Shown here one piece after another: positions 26,112-35,310 of a DNA stretch of 64,000 bases (its first letter is position 1; each line of letters opens with the position of its first letter). A model generated the notes under the pieces. The model saw only the letters and a list, made by a program, of their open reading frames with translations, had not been told where the DNA came from and did not search any database. Made by a program: the position numbers and the translations under genes. The stretch is from Streptomyces sp. BK340 (lineage in GTDB: Bacteria; Actinomycetota; Actinomycetes; Streptomycetales; Streptomycetaceae), in assembly GCF_007827595.1 (NCBI RefSeq), contig NZ_VISR01000022.1, positions 122,804 to 186,803 of the forward strand, written 5' to 3'.

Positions 26112-28040
26112 GTGCCGCTGCTGACCCGCATCAGGGGACCGCGCGATCTGGACCGGCTCAGCCTGGAGGAGCTGGACCAGCTGGCAGAGGAGATCCGGAC
26201 CTTCCTCGTCGACGCCGTCTCCAAGACAGGCGGCCACCTCGGCCCCAACCTCGGTGTGGTCGAGCTCACCATCGCCCTGCACCGCGTCTTCGAGTCCCCG
26301 AAGGACAAGGTGCTGTGGGACACGGGCCACCAGTCCTACGTGCACAAGCTCCTCACGGGCCGGCAGGACTTCTCCCGGCTGAAGATGAAGGGCGGTCTGT
26401 CCGGTTACCCCGCGCAGGCCGAGTCCGAGCACGACGTCATCGAGAACAGCCACGCGTCCACCGTGCTCGGCTGGGCCGACGGCATCGCCAAGGCCAACCA
26501 GCTGAAGAAGCGGGACAGCCGCGTCGTCGCCGTCATCGGTGACGGTGCGCTGACCGGCGGCATGGCCTGGGAGGCGCTGAACAACATCGCCGAGGCCAAG
26601 GACCGCCCGCTCGTCATCGTCGTCAACGACAACGAGCGCTCCTACGCCCCGACCATCGGCGGCCTCGCCAACCACCTGGCCACCCTGCGCACGACCGACG
26701 GCTACGAGCGCTTCCTGGCCCGGACGAAGGACATCCTCGACCGCACCCCGGTGGTCGGAAGGCCGCTGTACGAGACCCTGCACGGCGCCAAGAAGGGGCT
26801 GAAGGACTTCATCGCCCCGCAGGGCATGTTCGAGGACCTGGGTCTGAAGTACGTCGGTCCCATCGACGGCCACGACATCGAGGCGCTGGAGTCCGCGCTG
26901 GCGCGGGCCAAGCGGTTCGGCGGGCCGGTCATCGTGCACTGCCTGACCGAGAAGGGCCGCGGCTACCAGCCCGCCCTCCAGGACGAGGCCGACCGCTTCC
27001 ACGGCATCGGTCCCATCCACCCCGACACGGGCCTGCCGGTCAAGGCCTCGGGCGCCGACTGGACCTCCGTCTTCGGCGACGAGATGGTCGAGCTCGGCAA
27101 GGAGCGCGAGGACATCGTGGCCATCACGGCGGCGATGCTGCAGCCCGTCGGCCTCAAGAAGTTCGCGGACACCTTCCCGGACCGGATCTACGACGTCGGC
27201 ATCGCCGAGCAGCACGGCGCCGTCTCCGCGGCGGGCCTGGCCCACGCCGGTGTGCACCCGGTGTTCGCCGTCTACGCCACCTTCCTCAACCGCGCCTTCG
27301 ACCAGGTCCTGATGGACGTGGCCCTGCACAAGTGCGGGGTGACCTTCGTGCTGGACCGGGCCGGTGTCACCGGCACCGACGGCGCCTCCCACAACGGCAT
27401 GTGGGACATGTCGATCCTGCAGGTCGTGCCCGGGCTCCGGCTGGCCGCCCCGCGCGACGCCGACCAGGTGCGGGCGCAGCTGCGCGAGGCCGTCGCCGTC
27501 GAGGACGCGCCGACCGTGGTGCGCTTCTCCAAGGGCGCCGTGGGCCCCGCCGTACCGGCCGTGCGCCGGGTCGGCGGCATGGACGTGCTGCGCGAGCCGG
27601 GCACCGAACGCCCGGACGTGCTGCTGGTCTCCGTGGGCGCTCTCGCCCCGATGTGCCTGGAGATCGCCGGCCTGCTCGACAAGCAGGGGATCTCCACCAC
27701 CGTCGTCGACCCGCGCTGGGTCAAGCCCGTCGACGAGGCCATGGCCCCGCTGGCCGAGCGGCACCGGGTCGTCGTCACCGTCGAGGACAACAGCCGCGTC
27801 GGCGGTGTCGGCTCCGCGGTCGCCCAGGCCCTCAGGGACGCGGGCGTGGACGTGCCGTTGCGCGACTTCGGCATCCCGCCGCGCTTCCTCGACCACGCCT
27901 CCCGCGCGGAGGTCATGGCCGAGATCGGGCTGACCGCGCCCGACATCGCCCGCCAGGTCACCGGACTGGTCGCCAGGCTGGACGGCCGGTTCGACCGCAC
28001 GGCCGACGAGGTCGACTCCGTGGAAACCGCCCGCGACTAG
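26112..28040 (+). CDS. dxs: 1-deoxy-D-xylulose-5-phosphate synthase
   Basis: Condenses pyruvate and glyceraldehyde 3-phosphate, the first step of the MEP isoprenoid pathway (cytosol, thiamine-diphosphate enzyme). The 642-residue length is normal. Motifs include the catalytic-His region WDTGHQSYVHKLLTGR and the ThDP motif GDGALTGGMAWEALNN with downstream NDN. The transketolase-type pyrimidine domain follows (YDVGIAEQHGAVSAAGLA), then the C-terminal domain. GTG 26112 follows AAGGAGG with 7 nt spacing. Streptomyces often carries two dxs genes; this matches the SCO6013 position. Confidence 0.95.
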   Translation: MPLLTRIRGPRDLDRLSLEELDQLAEEIRTFLVDAVSKTGGHLGPNLGVVELTIALHRVFESPKDKVLWDTGHQSYVHKLLTGRQDFSRLKMKGGLSGYPAQAESEHDVIENSHASTVLGWADGIAKANQLKKRDSRVVAVIGDGALTGGMAWEALNNIAEAKDRPLVIVVNDNERSYAPTIGGLANHLATLRTTDGYERFLARTKDILDRTPVVGRPLYETLHGAKKGLKDFIAPQGMFEDLGLKYVGPIDGHDIEALESALARAKRFGGPVIVHCLTEKGRGYQPALQDEADRFHGIGPIHPDTGLPVKASGADWTSVFGDEMVELGKEREDIVAITAAMLQPVGLKKFADTFPDRIYDVGIAEQHGAVSAAGLAHAGVHPVFAVYATFLNRAFDQVLMDVALHKCGVTFVLDRAGVTGTDGASHNGMWDMSILQVVPGLRLAAPRDADQVRAQLREAVAVEDAPTVVRFSKGAVGPAVPAVRRVGGMDVLREPGTERPDVLLVSVGALAPMCLEIAGLLDKQGISTTVVDPRWVKPVDEAMAPLAERHRVVVTVEDNSRVGGVGSAVAQALRDAGVDVPLRDFGIPPRFLDHASRAEVMAEIGLTAPDIARQVTGLVARLDGRFDRTADEVDSVETARD

Positions 28041-28191
28041 GCAATTTCGGGAAAACCCCGGATGGCCGGTTTCGCCGCCTTCCCAGGTGGCGGAGCCGGT
28101 CCTTTTGCGTGAACCTGCCTGTGCCGGGGCAGACGCATCCCCAGCCCTCTCGATCATGTCGAGGACGACGAGCGCGTGGGAGGTAGGCCCC

Positions 28192-29715
28192 GTGAGCAAC
28201 AGCCTCTTCCGGACGAAGAAGGTCGAGCAGTCCATCCTCGACACCGAGGAGCCAGAACACGCGCTCAAGAAGTCCCTGACCGCGCTGGACCTGACCGTGT
28301 TCGGTGTCGGTGTCATCATCGGCACCGGCATTTTCGTCCTCACCGGCAAGGTCGCGAGGGAGACCGCGGGTCCCGCGGTCTCCCTGGGCTTCGTGGTGGC
28401 CGGCGTCGTCTGCGCCCTCGCCGCGCTGTGCTACGCGGAATTCGCCTCCACGGTCCCGGTGGCCGGGTCCGCGTACACCTTCTCGTACGCCTCTATCGGT
28501 GAACTGCCCGCCTGGATCATCGGCTGGGACCTGGTCCTGGAGTTCGCGCTCGGCACGGCGGTGGTCGCCGTCGGCTGGTCCGGATACATGCGTTCGCTGC
28601 TGGACAACGCGGGCTGGCACCTGCCCGACTATCTCGCCGGCCGGGACGGGGCCACGGGCTTCGGCTTCGACGTTCTCGCGGCCGGGCTGGTCCTGGTGCT
28701 CACCGCCATCCTCGTCATCGGCATGAAGCTGTCCGCGCGGGTCACCGAGGTCGTCGTCGCCATCAAGGTGGCGGTCGTCCTGATCGTGATCGTCGCCGGT
28801 GCCTTCTTCATCAACAGCGACAACTACAAGCCGTTCATCCCCAAGGCCCAGACGGTGCAGGCCGGGGGCACTCTCAAGGCGCCCCTCATCCAGCTGATCG
28901 CCGGCTGGGCGCCGTCCAACTTCGGGGTGATGGGCATCTTCACCGCCGCCTCCGTGGTCTTCTTCGCCTTCATCGGCTTCGACGTCGTGGCCACCGCGGC
29001 CGAGGAGACCAAGAACCCGCAGCGGGACATGCCGCGCGGCATCCTCGGCTCCCTGTTCATCTGCACGGCGCTCTATGTGGCGGTGTCCATCGTCGTCACC
29101 GGCATGCAGCACTACAGCGAGCTGTCCGTCGACGCCCCGCTCGCCGACGCCTTCAAGGCCAACGGCCACCCCTGGTACGCGGGCGCGATCAGCTTCGGCG
29201 CCGTCATCGGCCTGACCACGGTCTGCATGATCCTGCTGCTCGGCCAGACCCGGGTCTTCTTCGCGATGAGCCGCGACGGCCTGCTGCCCCGCTTCTTCTC
29301 CATCGTCCACCCGCGTTTCCGCACCCCGCACCGGCCGACCATCCTGCTCGGCGTGCTCATCGCCGTCATCGCGGGCTTCACCAGCCTGAGCGAGCTGGCC
29401 GAACTGGTGAACATCGGCACGCTGTTCGCCTTCGTCGTCGTCGCGGTCGGCGTGGTCGTCCTCCGCCGCACCCGCCCGGACCTGCACCGGTCCTTCCGCA
29501 CCCCGTGGGTGCCGGTCATCCCGATCGTGTCCGTCGCCGCGACCCTGTGGCTCATGCTGAACCTGCCCGCCGAGACCTGGCTCCGGTTCGCCATCTGGAT
29601 GGTCATCGGCTGTTTCGTCTACTTCCTCTACGGCCGCTCGCACAGCCGCCTCGCCCGGCAGGAGGAGACCACCGTCGGCCAGGTCATGAACCCGCCGAAC
29701 GGCAACGACAAGTAA
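28192..29715 (+). CDS. APC-superfamily cationic amino-acid permease
   Basis: A 507-residue inner-membrane transporter with about twelve to fourteen membrane segments. TM1 carries the APC unwound-helix motif GVGVIIGTGIFVLTG; later hallmarks are EFASTVPVAGSAYTFSYASIGEL and AFIGFDVVATAAEETKNPQRDMPRGI, typical of the CAT/YfnA group. GTG 28192 is preferred because GGGAGG ends 8 nt upstream; ATG 28156 would add 12 residues. The specific substrate is inferred from family only. It stands alone after dxs. Confidence 0.9.
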   Translation: MSNSLFRTKKVEQSILDTEEPEHALKKSLTALDLTVFGVGVIIGTGIFVLTGKVARETAGPAVSLGFVVAGVVCALAALCYAEFASTVPVAGSAYTFSYASIGELPAWIIGWDLVLEFALGTAVVAVGWSGYMRSLLDNAGWHLPDYLAGRDGATGFGFDVLAAGLVLVLTAILVIGMKLSARVTEVVVAIKVAVVLIVIVAGAFFINSDNYKPFIPKAQTVQAGGTLKAPLIQLIAGWAPSNFGVMGIFTAASVVFFAFIGFDVVATAAEETKNPQRDMPRGILGSLFICTALYVAVSIVVTGMQHYSELSVDAPLADAFKANGHPWYAGAISFGAVIGLTTVCMILLLGQTRVFFAMSRDGLLPRFFSIVHPRFRTPHRPTILLGVLIAVIAGFTSLSELAELVNIGTLFAFVVVAVGVVVLRRTRPDLHRSFRTPWVPVIPIVSVAATLWLMLNLPAETWLRFAIWMVIGCFVYFLYGRSHSRLARQEETTVGQVMNPPNGNDK

Positions 29716-29788
29716 CCACCCCGGTCTCTGATACGGCCCCGTATGTCCTGCTTCAGTGGGAACTGCGGGTCCGGATAACGTGCTCCCC

Positions 29789-31255
29789 ATGCTTGCCGCC
29801 CCGCTCGCCCCCGCACGGTCCGTGACGACCAGGACGGCGTACTGGACGCGGCTGCTGCCCGCCCTCGCGGTCCTGGCCTGCGTCACCCGGGTGCCCTCCT
29901 TCGTCGGGCCGGTGTGGAACCCCGACGAGGGCTATCTCGCCGTACAGGCCCGCCTCCTCGCCCACGGCGGGCACCTGTACGAGACCGTCGTGGACCGCAA
30001 ACCCCCGCTGGTGCCCTGGCTGTACGAGGCCGCCTTCGCGGTCTGCGGCTCCGGCTCCCTCACGCCGGTGCGGGTGCTGGCGGTCCTCGCACAGACGCTC
30101 ACGGCCGCGCTGCTCGCCTCCCTGGCGCGGCGCCGCTGGGGCGGTACGGCGGGCCGTACCGCGGGCGTGCTGTACCTGCTGGTGTCCGTCGGCCTCAACC
30201 CCGAGGACGCACAGGCCGCCACCTTCGAGGTGTTCATACTGCCCGCCACGGCGGCGGCCCTGTGGTGCGCGGACCGCGGCCGCTGGGGCGCGGCCGGGGC
30301 CGCCGTCGCCTGTGCCTTCCTCGCCAAGCAGACCGGCGGCGCCGTGCTGCTGCCGGTGGCCTGGCTGCTGCACCGTGCCGGCATCCCGGGCGCGGGCGCG
30401 CTGCGGCTCGGGACCGGGTTCGCCGTACCGGTGCTGTGCGCGGCCCTGGTCACGGACCCCGCCGGATTCCTGTTCTGGACGGTCACCGGCTCCGCCGCCT
30501 ACGCCTCCTTCACCGGCTCGGAACTCCACGCCCTCGGCCGTGGCCTGGCCAACACCGCACTGCTGGCCGTGGCCTGCGCAGGCCTGATCCCACCTGTCGT
30601 ACGGTCCCTGCGTGCCTGCCGCACCGCCCGCACGGGCATGGCCGACGCGGCCGACCTGTGGCTGTGGCTGGCGTCCTCGGCCGTCGCCGTCACCCTCGGC
30701 TTCCACTTCTTCGGCCACTATTACCTGCAACTCACCCCGCCCGCCGCCCTGCTGGCCACGGCCGCTCTGCGGGCGGAGCCCCGCGAGCGGCCGGCGGCCG
30801 CCGTCTTCACCTCGGCCTGCTGCTGCGCCCTGTTCCTCGCCTGGGGCCTGCTCGCGCCGCGCCCCGAACTCGCCCACGCCCAGCGCCTCGCCGCGGCCCT
30901 CGCCCAGCGCACCGTGCCCGCCGACCGCGTCCTCGTGTGGGGCATGCACCCGGAGACGTACTGGCTGGCCCGCCGCACTCCCGCCAGCCGCTACCTCACC
31001 GCGGGCCTGCTCACCAACTACAGCGGCGGCCGCGACGCCCCCGAGGTCGGCGAGAAGTACGCGGTCGAGGGCGCCTGGCCCGTCTTCCGGGCGGAGCTGA
31101 CCGCACACGCCCCCGCTCTCGTCGTGGACGACTCCCGCGGCAAGCCGTACGCACCCGACCGCGTGCCGAGCCTGCGCCGGGTGCTGGACGCAGGCTACGA
31201 GGAGGTGGGGACGGTGGACGGGGCGGTGCTCTATGCCCGGATTCCGCGCGGCTGA
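29789..31255 (+). CDS. GT-C fold membrane glycosyltransferase-like protein
   Basis: A 488-residue polytopic membrane protein with about ten or eleven predicted segments. The first extracytoplasmic loop holds WNPDEGYLAVQARLLAHGG, with the acidic pair typical of the PMT/ArnT GT-C superfamily, and DRKPPLVPWLYEA, a hallmark of GT39/DUF2029-type proteins. Such enzymes transfer sugars from polyprenyl phosphate on the outer face of the membrane; the acceptor is unknown. A short C-terminal soluble part follows. The start is uncertain (ATG 29789; GTG 29780 or 29756 possible). An ATACGG-CC-CCGTAT repeat lies 45-58 nt upstream. Confidence 0.8.
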   Translation: MLAAPLAPARSVTTRTAYWTRLLPALAVLACVTRVPSFVGPVWNPDEGYLAVQARLLAHGGHLYETVVDRKPPLVPWLYEAAFAVCGSGSLTPVRVLAVLAQTLTAALLASLARRRWGGTAGRTAGVLYLLVSVGLNPEDAQAATFEVFILPATAAALWCADRGRWGAAGAAVACAFLAKQTGGAVLLPVAWLLHRAGIPGAGALRLGTGFAVPVLCAALVTDPAGFLFWTVTGSAAYASFTGSELHALGRGLANTALLAVACAGLIPPVVRSLRACRTARTGMADAADLWLWLASSAVAVTLGFHFFGHYYLQLTPPAALLATAALRAEPRERPAAAVFTSACCCALFLAWGLLAPRPELAHAQRLAAALAQRTVPADRVLVWGMHPETYWLARRTPASRYLTAGLLTNYSGGRDAPEVGEKYAVEGAWPVFRAELTAHAPALVVDDSRGKPYAPDRVPSLRRVLDAGYEEVGTVDGAVLYARIPRG

Positions 31256-31309
31256 GGGGGAGTTGGCCGTGGCGCCCGGCGGCCCTGCTGTTATGCTGAC
31301 CGCAGTGAT

Positions 31310-31323
31310 TTGAACACGTTCAA
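31310..31323. promoter_or_regulatory. Inverted repeat TTGAAC-AC-GTTCAA
   Basis: Perfect 6-bp arms, 15 nt upstream of the small membrane protein's start. It resembles TetR-type operators, but the regulator is unknown. A bound protein here would block the start region. Confidence 0.45.
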
Positions 31324-31337
31324 TTCAGGGGGATCTC

Positions 31338-31628
31338 ATGTACGTACCGACCGCGCCGGGCCACAAGGACTCACCCGCCGTCGCCCTGGGCCCCACCTCA
31401 CTCGTCTTCGGGGTCGTCGCGGCCATCGGCGCCTGGCCCTCCCTCATGCTGGCCGTACTGCCGTGGTCGTTCATGGCGGCACCGCTCGCCCTCACCTTCG
31501 GCCTCGCGGGCGTCCACTACGCCCGCCGGGGGATCGGCCGCATGTGGACAGCCGTCGCCGGAACCGCCCTCGGAGTCGTCGGGATCGCCGGTGTCCTCAC
31601 CCTGTTCGTGGCGTTGGCCGAGTGGTAG
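31338..31628 (+). CDS. Small membrane protein (DUF4190-like)
   Basis: A 96-residue protein with two or three hydrophobic segments (SLVFGVVAAIGAWPSLMLAVLPWSFMAAPLALTFG compacted into two helices, then MWTAVAGTALGVVGIAGVLTLFVAL). It resembles the small DUF4190-type membrane proteins of actinobacteria, with no known function. GGGGGA precedes ATG 31338. It is convergent with the NYN-like gene. Confidence 0.75.
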   Translation: MYVPTAPGHKDSPAVALGPTSLVFGVVAAIGAWPSLMLAVLPWSFMAAPLALTFGLAGVHYARRGIGRMWTAVAGTALGVVGIAGVLTLFVALAEW

Positions 31629-31644
31629 ATCCGCCTCTGCCCGC

Positions 31645-32037
31645 TCAGCCGAGGACGGTGCGCGGCCCGGTCACCTCCGCGCCCAGTTCGGTCACCCGGC
31701 GCCGCAGTTCACGGTCGGCCGTGACCACGAGACGGGCCCGGCCGGGGTGCTCGGCGGTCAGCTCCACGATCCGGTCGTCCCCGCTGCCGGGCGCCTCCGC
31801 GACCCGCACTCCGGGCACCGACTCCACGCCACGGGCGGCGCCCTCGACCACGAGCACCAGCTCCACGGCACCCTCATGACCCGGCAGCCCCTCACTGGCC
31901 AGCCGGTCCCGCAGCCGCTCGGCGGCGCCCCTGCGGTCCCGCCACCAGCCGTCGGGCCGCGACCCGACGACGTTCGCGCCGTCGACGATCACAAGCAGCG
32001 GGCCGTCCGGGTCCGGGGAACCGAGGGGGGCGTCCAT
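31645..32037 (-). CDS. NYN/PIN-like domain protein
   Basis: A ~130-residue soluble protein. The N-terminal LLVIVDGANVVGSRPDGWWRDR is a NYN/YacP-type motif with the metal-binding Asp. Later acidic residues in SGDDRIVELT and VVTADRELRRRV fit the PIN-like ribonuclease fold, so it may be a small RNase, although Streptomyces homologues are often labelled only as hypothetical. The start is ATG 32037 or ATG 32058. It is divergent from the beta-propeller gene with 72 nt between. Confidence 0.72.
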   Translation of the reverse strand: MDAPLGSPDPDGPLLVIVDGANVVGSRPDGWWRDRRGAAERLRDRLASEGLPGHEGAVELVLVVEGAARGVESVPGVRVAEAPGSGDDRIVELTAEHPGRARLVVTADRELRRRVTELGAEVTGPRTVLG

Positions 32038-32109
32038 GGGGCAAGGTTCCCACGCCACCCGCGAGGGGGCGGGCCCCGGCCTGCGACCAGGGCCGCTTAG
32101 AGTGAACCG

Positions 32110-33129
32110 GTGAACGGCGACTGGCTCCTACGCGGCCGTGACGGCCGCCTCAGTGTCTACCAGCTGTCGGGTGACGCCGTCCTGTGCCGGACGGAGCGCG
32201 GCCCGGACGGCGGTCCCTGGACCGACCCGCACAAGGTGGGCGGGGACCAGAAACTCCACCCCGTACTCGCCGTCGGCCAGGGCGCCGACGGCTACGCCCA
32301 CCTGGTCTCCTGGCGGTCCACCACCAAGGGCGAGTCGGGCCTGGTGCACTCCACCCACTTCCGTCCGCGCCTCGCGGCCCTGGACTGGAGCCCGATCGGC
32401 CACCCGGACAAGAAGGGCGACCGCACCGGCACCCCCGCCGTCGCCGTGGACGCGCAGGGCCGCGCCCATGTCTTCGTACGGAACAAGGGCGGCGGGGTGA
32501 GCCTGCTGGCACAGAAGGAGAAGGGCGGCTGGGAGCCCTGGCGGGACCTGAAGGGCCATGAGGTCCAGGAGGGCCTGGCGGCGGTGACGGGGGAGTCCGG
32601 CAGGGTCGAGCTCTACGCGGCCGCCCCGGGTGTCGTCCTGTACTGGCGTCAGGAGGAGCCGGGCGCCCGGCCGGTGCTCCAGGAGGCCCTGGAGACGGCT
32701 GTGCGCCCCGGCACCCTGCACGCCCTGGCCACATCCCCCGCCAGCACGACGGTCTACTACACCGACGACTCGGGCGACCTGTGTGCCTGGCGCCCCGGCA
32801 CCAAGCCGGTCGCCCTGCTCCCCGCGGCGGGTTCCGGCCGGGTGGCGGCGGTCCGCTGCGAGCTCGACGGCCATGACTGCACGTTGCTGGCCCAGCGCTC
32901 GGCGAGCGGCCGCGTCGCCTTCGCCGCCTACCCGACCGAGCTGGAGTCGGCGGGCGCGTGGTGGACGGAGTCGGGTCCGCACCTGCCGGTGGACGCGCTG
33001 GTGTCCCTGGCCGTGGACGAGGACGACCGGGTGGTGGCGGCAACGTTGTCCCCGTCCACCGGCCAACTCCTGCTGACCGGACGCAAGGACGAACCCGGGC
33101 TGGCGCTCCAGGCGTGGCGGCCGCTCTGA
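32110..33129 (+). CDS. Predicted beta-propeller protein of unknown function
   Basis: A 339-residue cytosolic protein without signal peptide. Repeating units of ~45-50 residues with W/D-rich strands (NGDWLLRGRDGRLSVYQ, GTPAVAVDAQGRAHVFVRN, WEPWRDLKGHEVQEGLAAV, SGRVELYAA) resemble PLL/tectonin-like or DUF346 propellers. Function unknown; such folds often bind sugars or proteins. GTG 32110 starts the frame. A terminator shared with the convergent fadB gene follows. Confidence 0.7.
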   Translation: MNGDWLLRGRDGRLSVYQLSGDAVLCRTERGPDGGPWTDPHKVGGDQKLHPVLAVGQGADGYAHLVSWRSTTKGESGLVHSTHFRPRLAALDWSPIGHPDKKGDRTGTPAVAVDAQGRAHVFVRNKGGGVSLLAQKEKGGWEPWRDLKGHEVQEGLAAVTGESGRVELYAAAPGVVLYWRQEEPGARPVLQEALETAVRPGTLHALATSPASTTVYYTDDSGDLCAWRPGTKPVALLPAAGSGRVAAVRCELDGHDCTLLAQRSASGRVAFAAYPTELESAGAWWTESGPHLPVDALVSLAVDEDDRVVAATLSPSTGQLLLTGRKDEPGLALQAWRPL

Positions 33130-33137
33130 CCATGCAG

Positions 33138-33166
33138 AAGGGCCCAGCCGAAGCGGGGCCCTCCTT
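33138..33166. terminator. Bidirectional terminator between the propeller gene and fadB
   Basis: AAGGGCCC pairs with GGGCCCTCCTT across a 10-nt loop; 7-8 bp stem with A-rich and T-rich flanks, suitable for both convergent genes. Confidence 0.65.
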
Positions 33167-33180
33167 CATGTCACCAGGTG

Positions 33181-35310
33181 TTACGCGGGAACGCTCGCCA
33201 CGCCGGGAGCGAGGAACTTCTTGCCGTTCACGCGCTCCGAGACGCCCTCACGGTCCAGGTACGGCGTGATGCCGCCCAGGTGGAAGGGCCAGCCGGCGCC
33301 CGTGATGAGGCAGAGGTCGATGTCCTGGGCCTCGGCGACGACGCCCTCGTCGAGCATGAGCCCGATCTCCTGCGCCACCGCGTCCAGGACACGGTCGCGG
33401 ACCTGCTCCTCGGTCAGGACGGTGTCGCCCTGCTTCAGGAGCGCGGCGACCTCCGGGTCCAGCTCCGGCTTGCCGCTGTCGTAGACGTAGAAGCCGCGCT
33501 TGCCCGCCTTGACGACGGCCGCGAGGTTCGGGGAGACCGTGAAGCGGTCCGGGAAGGCCCGGTTGAGGGTCTCCGAGACGTGCAGACCGATCGCGGGGCC
33601 GACCAGCTCCAGCAGCACCAGCGGGGACATCGGCAGACCGAGCGGCTCGATGGCCTTCTCGGCGACCTCGACCGGGGTGCCCTCGTCGATGACGTTCTGG
33701 ATCTCGCCCATGAAGCGGGTGAGGATGCGGTTCACGACGAACGCCGGGGCGTCCTTGGTGAGGACCGCGGTCTTCTTCAGCTTCTTGGCGACGCCGAAGG
33801 CCGTGGCCAGCGAGGCGTCGTCCGTCTGCTCGCCGCGGACGATCTCCAGCAGCGGCAGGACCGCGACCGGGTTGAAGAAGTGGAAGCCGACGACCCGCTC
33901 GGGGTGCTGCAGCTTCGACGCCATCTCCGTGACCGACAGCGAGGAGGTGTTGGTGGCGAGGATCGCGTGCGCCGGGGCGACCGCCTCGACCTCGGCGAAC
34001 ACCTGCTGCTTGACGCCGATCTCCTCGAAGACCGCCTCGATGATGAAGTCGGCGTCCGAGAAGCCCTCGGCCTTGTCCAGGACACCGGTCACCAGCGCCT
34101 TGAGGCGGTTGGCCTTGTCCTGGTTGATCCGGCCCTTGCCGAGCAGCTTGTCGATCTCGGCGTGGACGTAGCCCACACCCTTGTCGACGCGCTCCTGATC
34201 GATGTCGGTCAGGACGACCGGCACCTCCAGGCGGCGCAGGAAGAGCAGCGCGAGCTGGCTGGCCATCAGACCGGCGCCGACGACGCCGACCTTGGTGACC
34301 GGGCGGGCCAGGTTCTTGTCCGGGGCGCCCGCGGGACGCTTGCCGCGCTTCTGCACCAGGTTGAACGCGTAGATGCCGGAGCGCAGTTCGCCGCCCATGA
34401 TCAGGTCGGCGAGGGCGGCGTCCTCGGCGTCGTAGCCCTGCTGCAGGTCGCCGTTCTTGGCGGCCGCGATGATGTCCAGGGCGCGGTAGGCGGCCGGAGC
34501 GGCCCCGTGCACCTTGGAGTCCGCGATGAAGCGGCCCTTGGCGACGGCCTGGTCCCAGGCCTCGCCGCGGTCGATCACCGGGCGCTCGACCTCGACGTCG
34601 CCCTTGAGGACGTTCGCGGTCCAGATCAGCGACTGCTCCAGGAAGTCGGCGCCCTCGAAGATCGCGTCCGCGATGCCGAGGTCGAAGACCTGCTGGCCCT
34701 TGAGCTGCTTGTTCTGGTTGAGGCTGTTCTCGATGATCACCGAGACGGCCTTGTCGGCGCCGATCAGGTTCGGCAGCAGCGCGCAGCCGCCCCAGCCCGG
34801 GACCAGGCCCAGGAAGACCTCGGGGAGGGAGAACGCCGGGATCGCCTTGGAGACGGTCCGGTAGGAGCAGTGCAGGCCGACCTCGACGCCGCCGCCCATC
34901 GCCGCACCGTTGTAGTACGCGAAGGTCGGGACCGCGAGGGCCGCGAGGCGCTTGAAGACCTCGTGGCCGCCCTTGCCGATGGCCAGCGCGTCCTCGTGCT
35001 TCTTCAGCAGCTCGACGCCCTTGAGGTCGGCGCCGACCGCGAAGATGAACGGCTTGCCGGTGATGCCGACGCCGACGATGTCGCCGGCCGCGGCCTCCGC
35101 CTCGACCTGGTCGATCGCGGTGTTGAGGTTCGCCAGCGAGGCCGGACCGAAGGTGGTCGGCTTGGTGTGGTCGAAGCCGTTGTCAAGGGTGATGAGCGCA
35201 AAACGCCCCGCACCGAACGGCAGGTCGAGGTGGCGTACGTGCGCGGACGTCACGACCTCGTCGGGGAACAGCTCGGCCGCACCCTTCAGAAGCTCAGCGG
35301 TGGTGCTCAC
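33181..35310 (-). CDS. fadB: Fatty-acid oxidation complex alpha subunit (enoyl-CoA hydratase / 3-hydroxyacyl-CoA dehydrogenase)
   Basis: A bifunctional beta-oxidation enzyme, 709 residues. The N-terminal crotonase domain has the oxyanion-hole region GADLKGVELLKKH, NGAAMGGGVEVGLHC and PEVFLGLVPGWGGC. The central NAD-binding Rossmann domain has GVVGAGLMASQLALLF, and the dehydrogenase part carries ATNTSSLSVTEMA and HPERVVGFHFFNPV with the catalytic His. GTG 35310 overlaps the stop of the thiolase gene by 4 nt, so the two are translationally coupled. It acts with the thiolase in the cytosol. Confidence 0.95.
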   Translation of the reverse strand: MSTTAELLKGAAELFPDEVVTSAHVRHLDLPFGAGRFALITLDNGFDHTKPTTFGPASLANLNTAIDQVEAEAAAGDIVGVGITGKPFIFAVGADLKGVELLKKHEDALAIGKGGHEVFKRLAALAVPTFAYYNGAAMGGGVEVGLHCSYRTVSKAIPAFSLPEVFLGLVPGWGGCALLPNLIGADKAVSVIIENSLNQNKQLKGQQVFDLGIADAIFEGADFLEQSLIWTANVLKGDVEVERPVIDRGEAWDQAVAKGRFIADSKVHGAAPAAYRALDIIAAAKNGDLQQGYDAEDAALADLIMGGELRSGIYAFNLVQKRGKRPAGAPDKNLARPVTKVGVVGAGLMASQLALLFLRRLEVPVVLTDIDQERVDKGVGYVHAEIDKLLGKGRINQDKANRLKALVTGVLDKAEGFSDADFIIEAVFEEIGVKQQVFAEVEAVAPAHAILATNTSSLSVTEMASKLQHPERVVGFHFFNPVAVLPLLEIVRGEQTDDASLATAFGVAKKLKKTAVLTKDAPAFVVNRILTRFMGEIQNVIDEGTPVEVAEKAIEPLGLPMSPLVLLELVGPAIGLHVSETLNRAFPDRFTVSPNLAAVVKAGKRGFYVYDSGKPELDPEVAALLKQGDTVLTEEQVRDRVLDAVAQEIGLMLDEGVVAEAQDIDLCLITGAGWPFHLGGITPYLDREGVSERVNGKKFLAPGVASVPA

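Noticed and set aside
29731..29744. ATACGG-CC-CCGTAT inverted repeat
   Set aside because: Short and between two genes on the same strand; could be a weak terminator or operator, too little evidence for a separate call.
33047..33056. CAACGTTG core inside the beta-propeller gene
   Set aside because: Only the centre of the GACAACGTTGTC operator matches and it is intragenic; likely chance.
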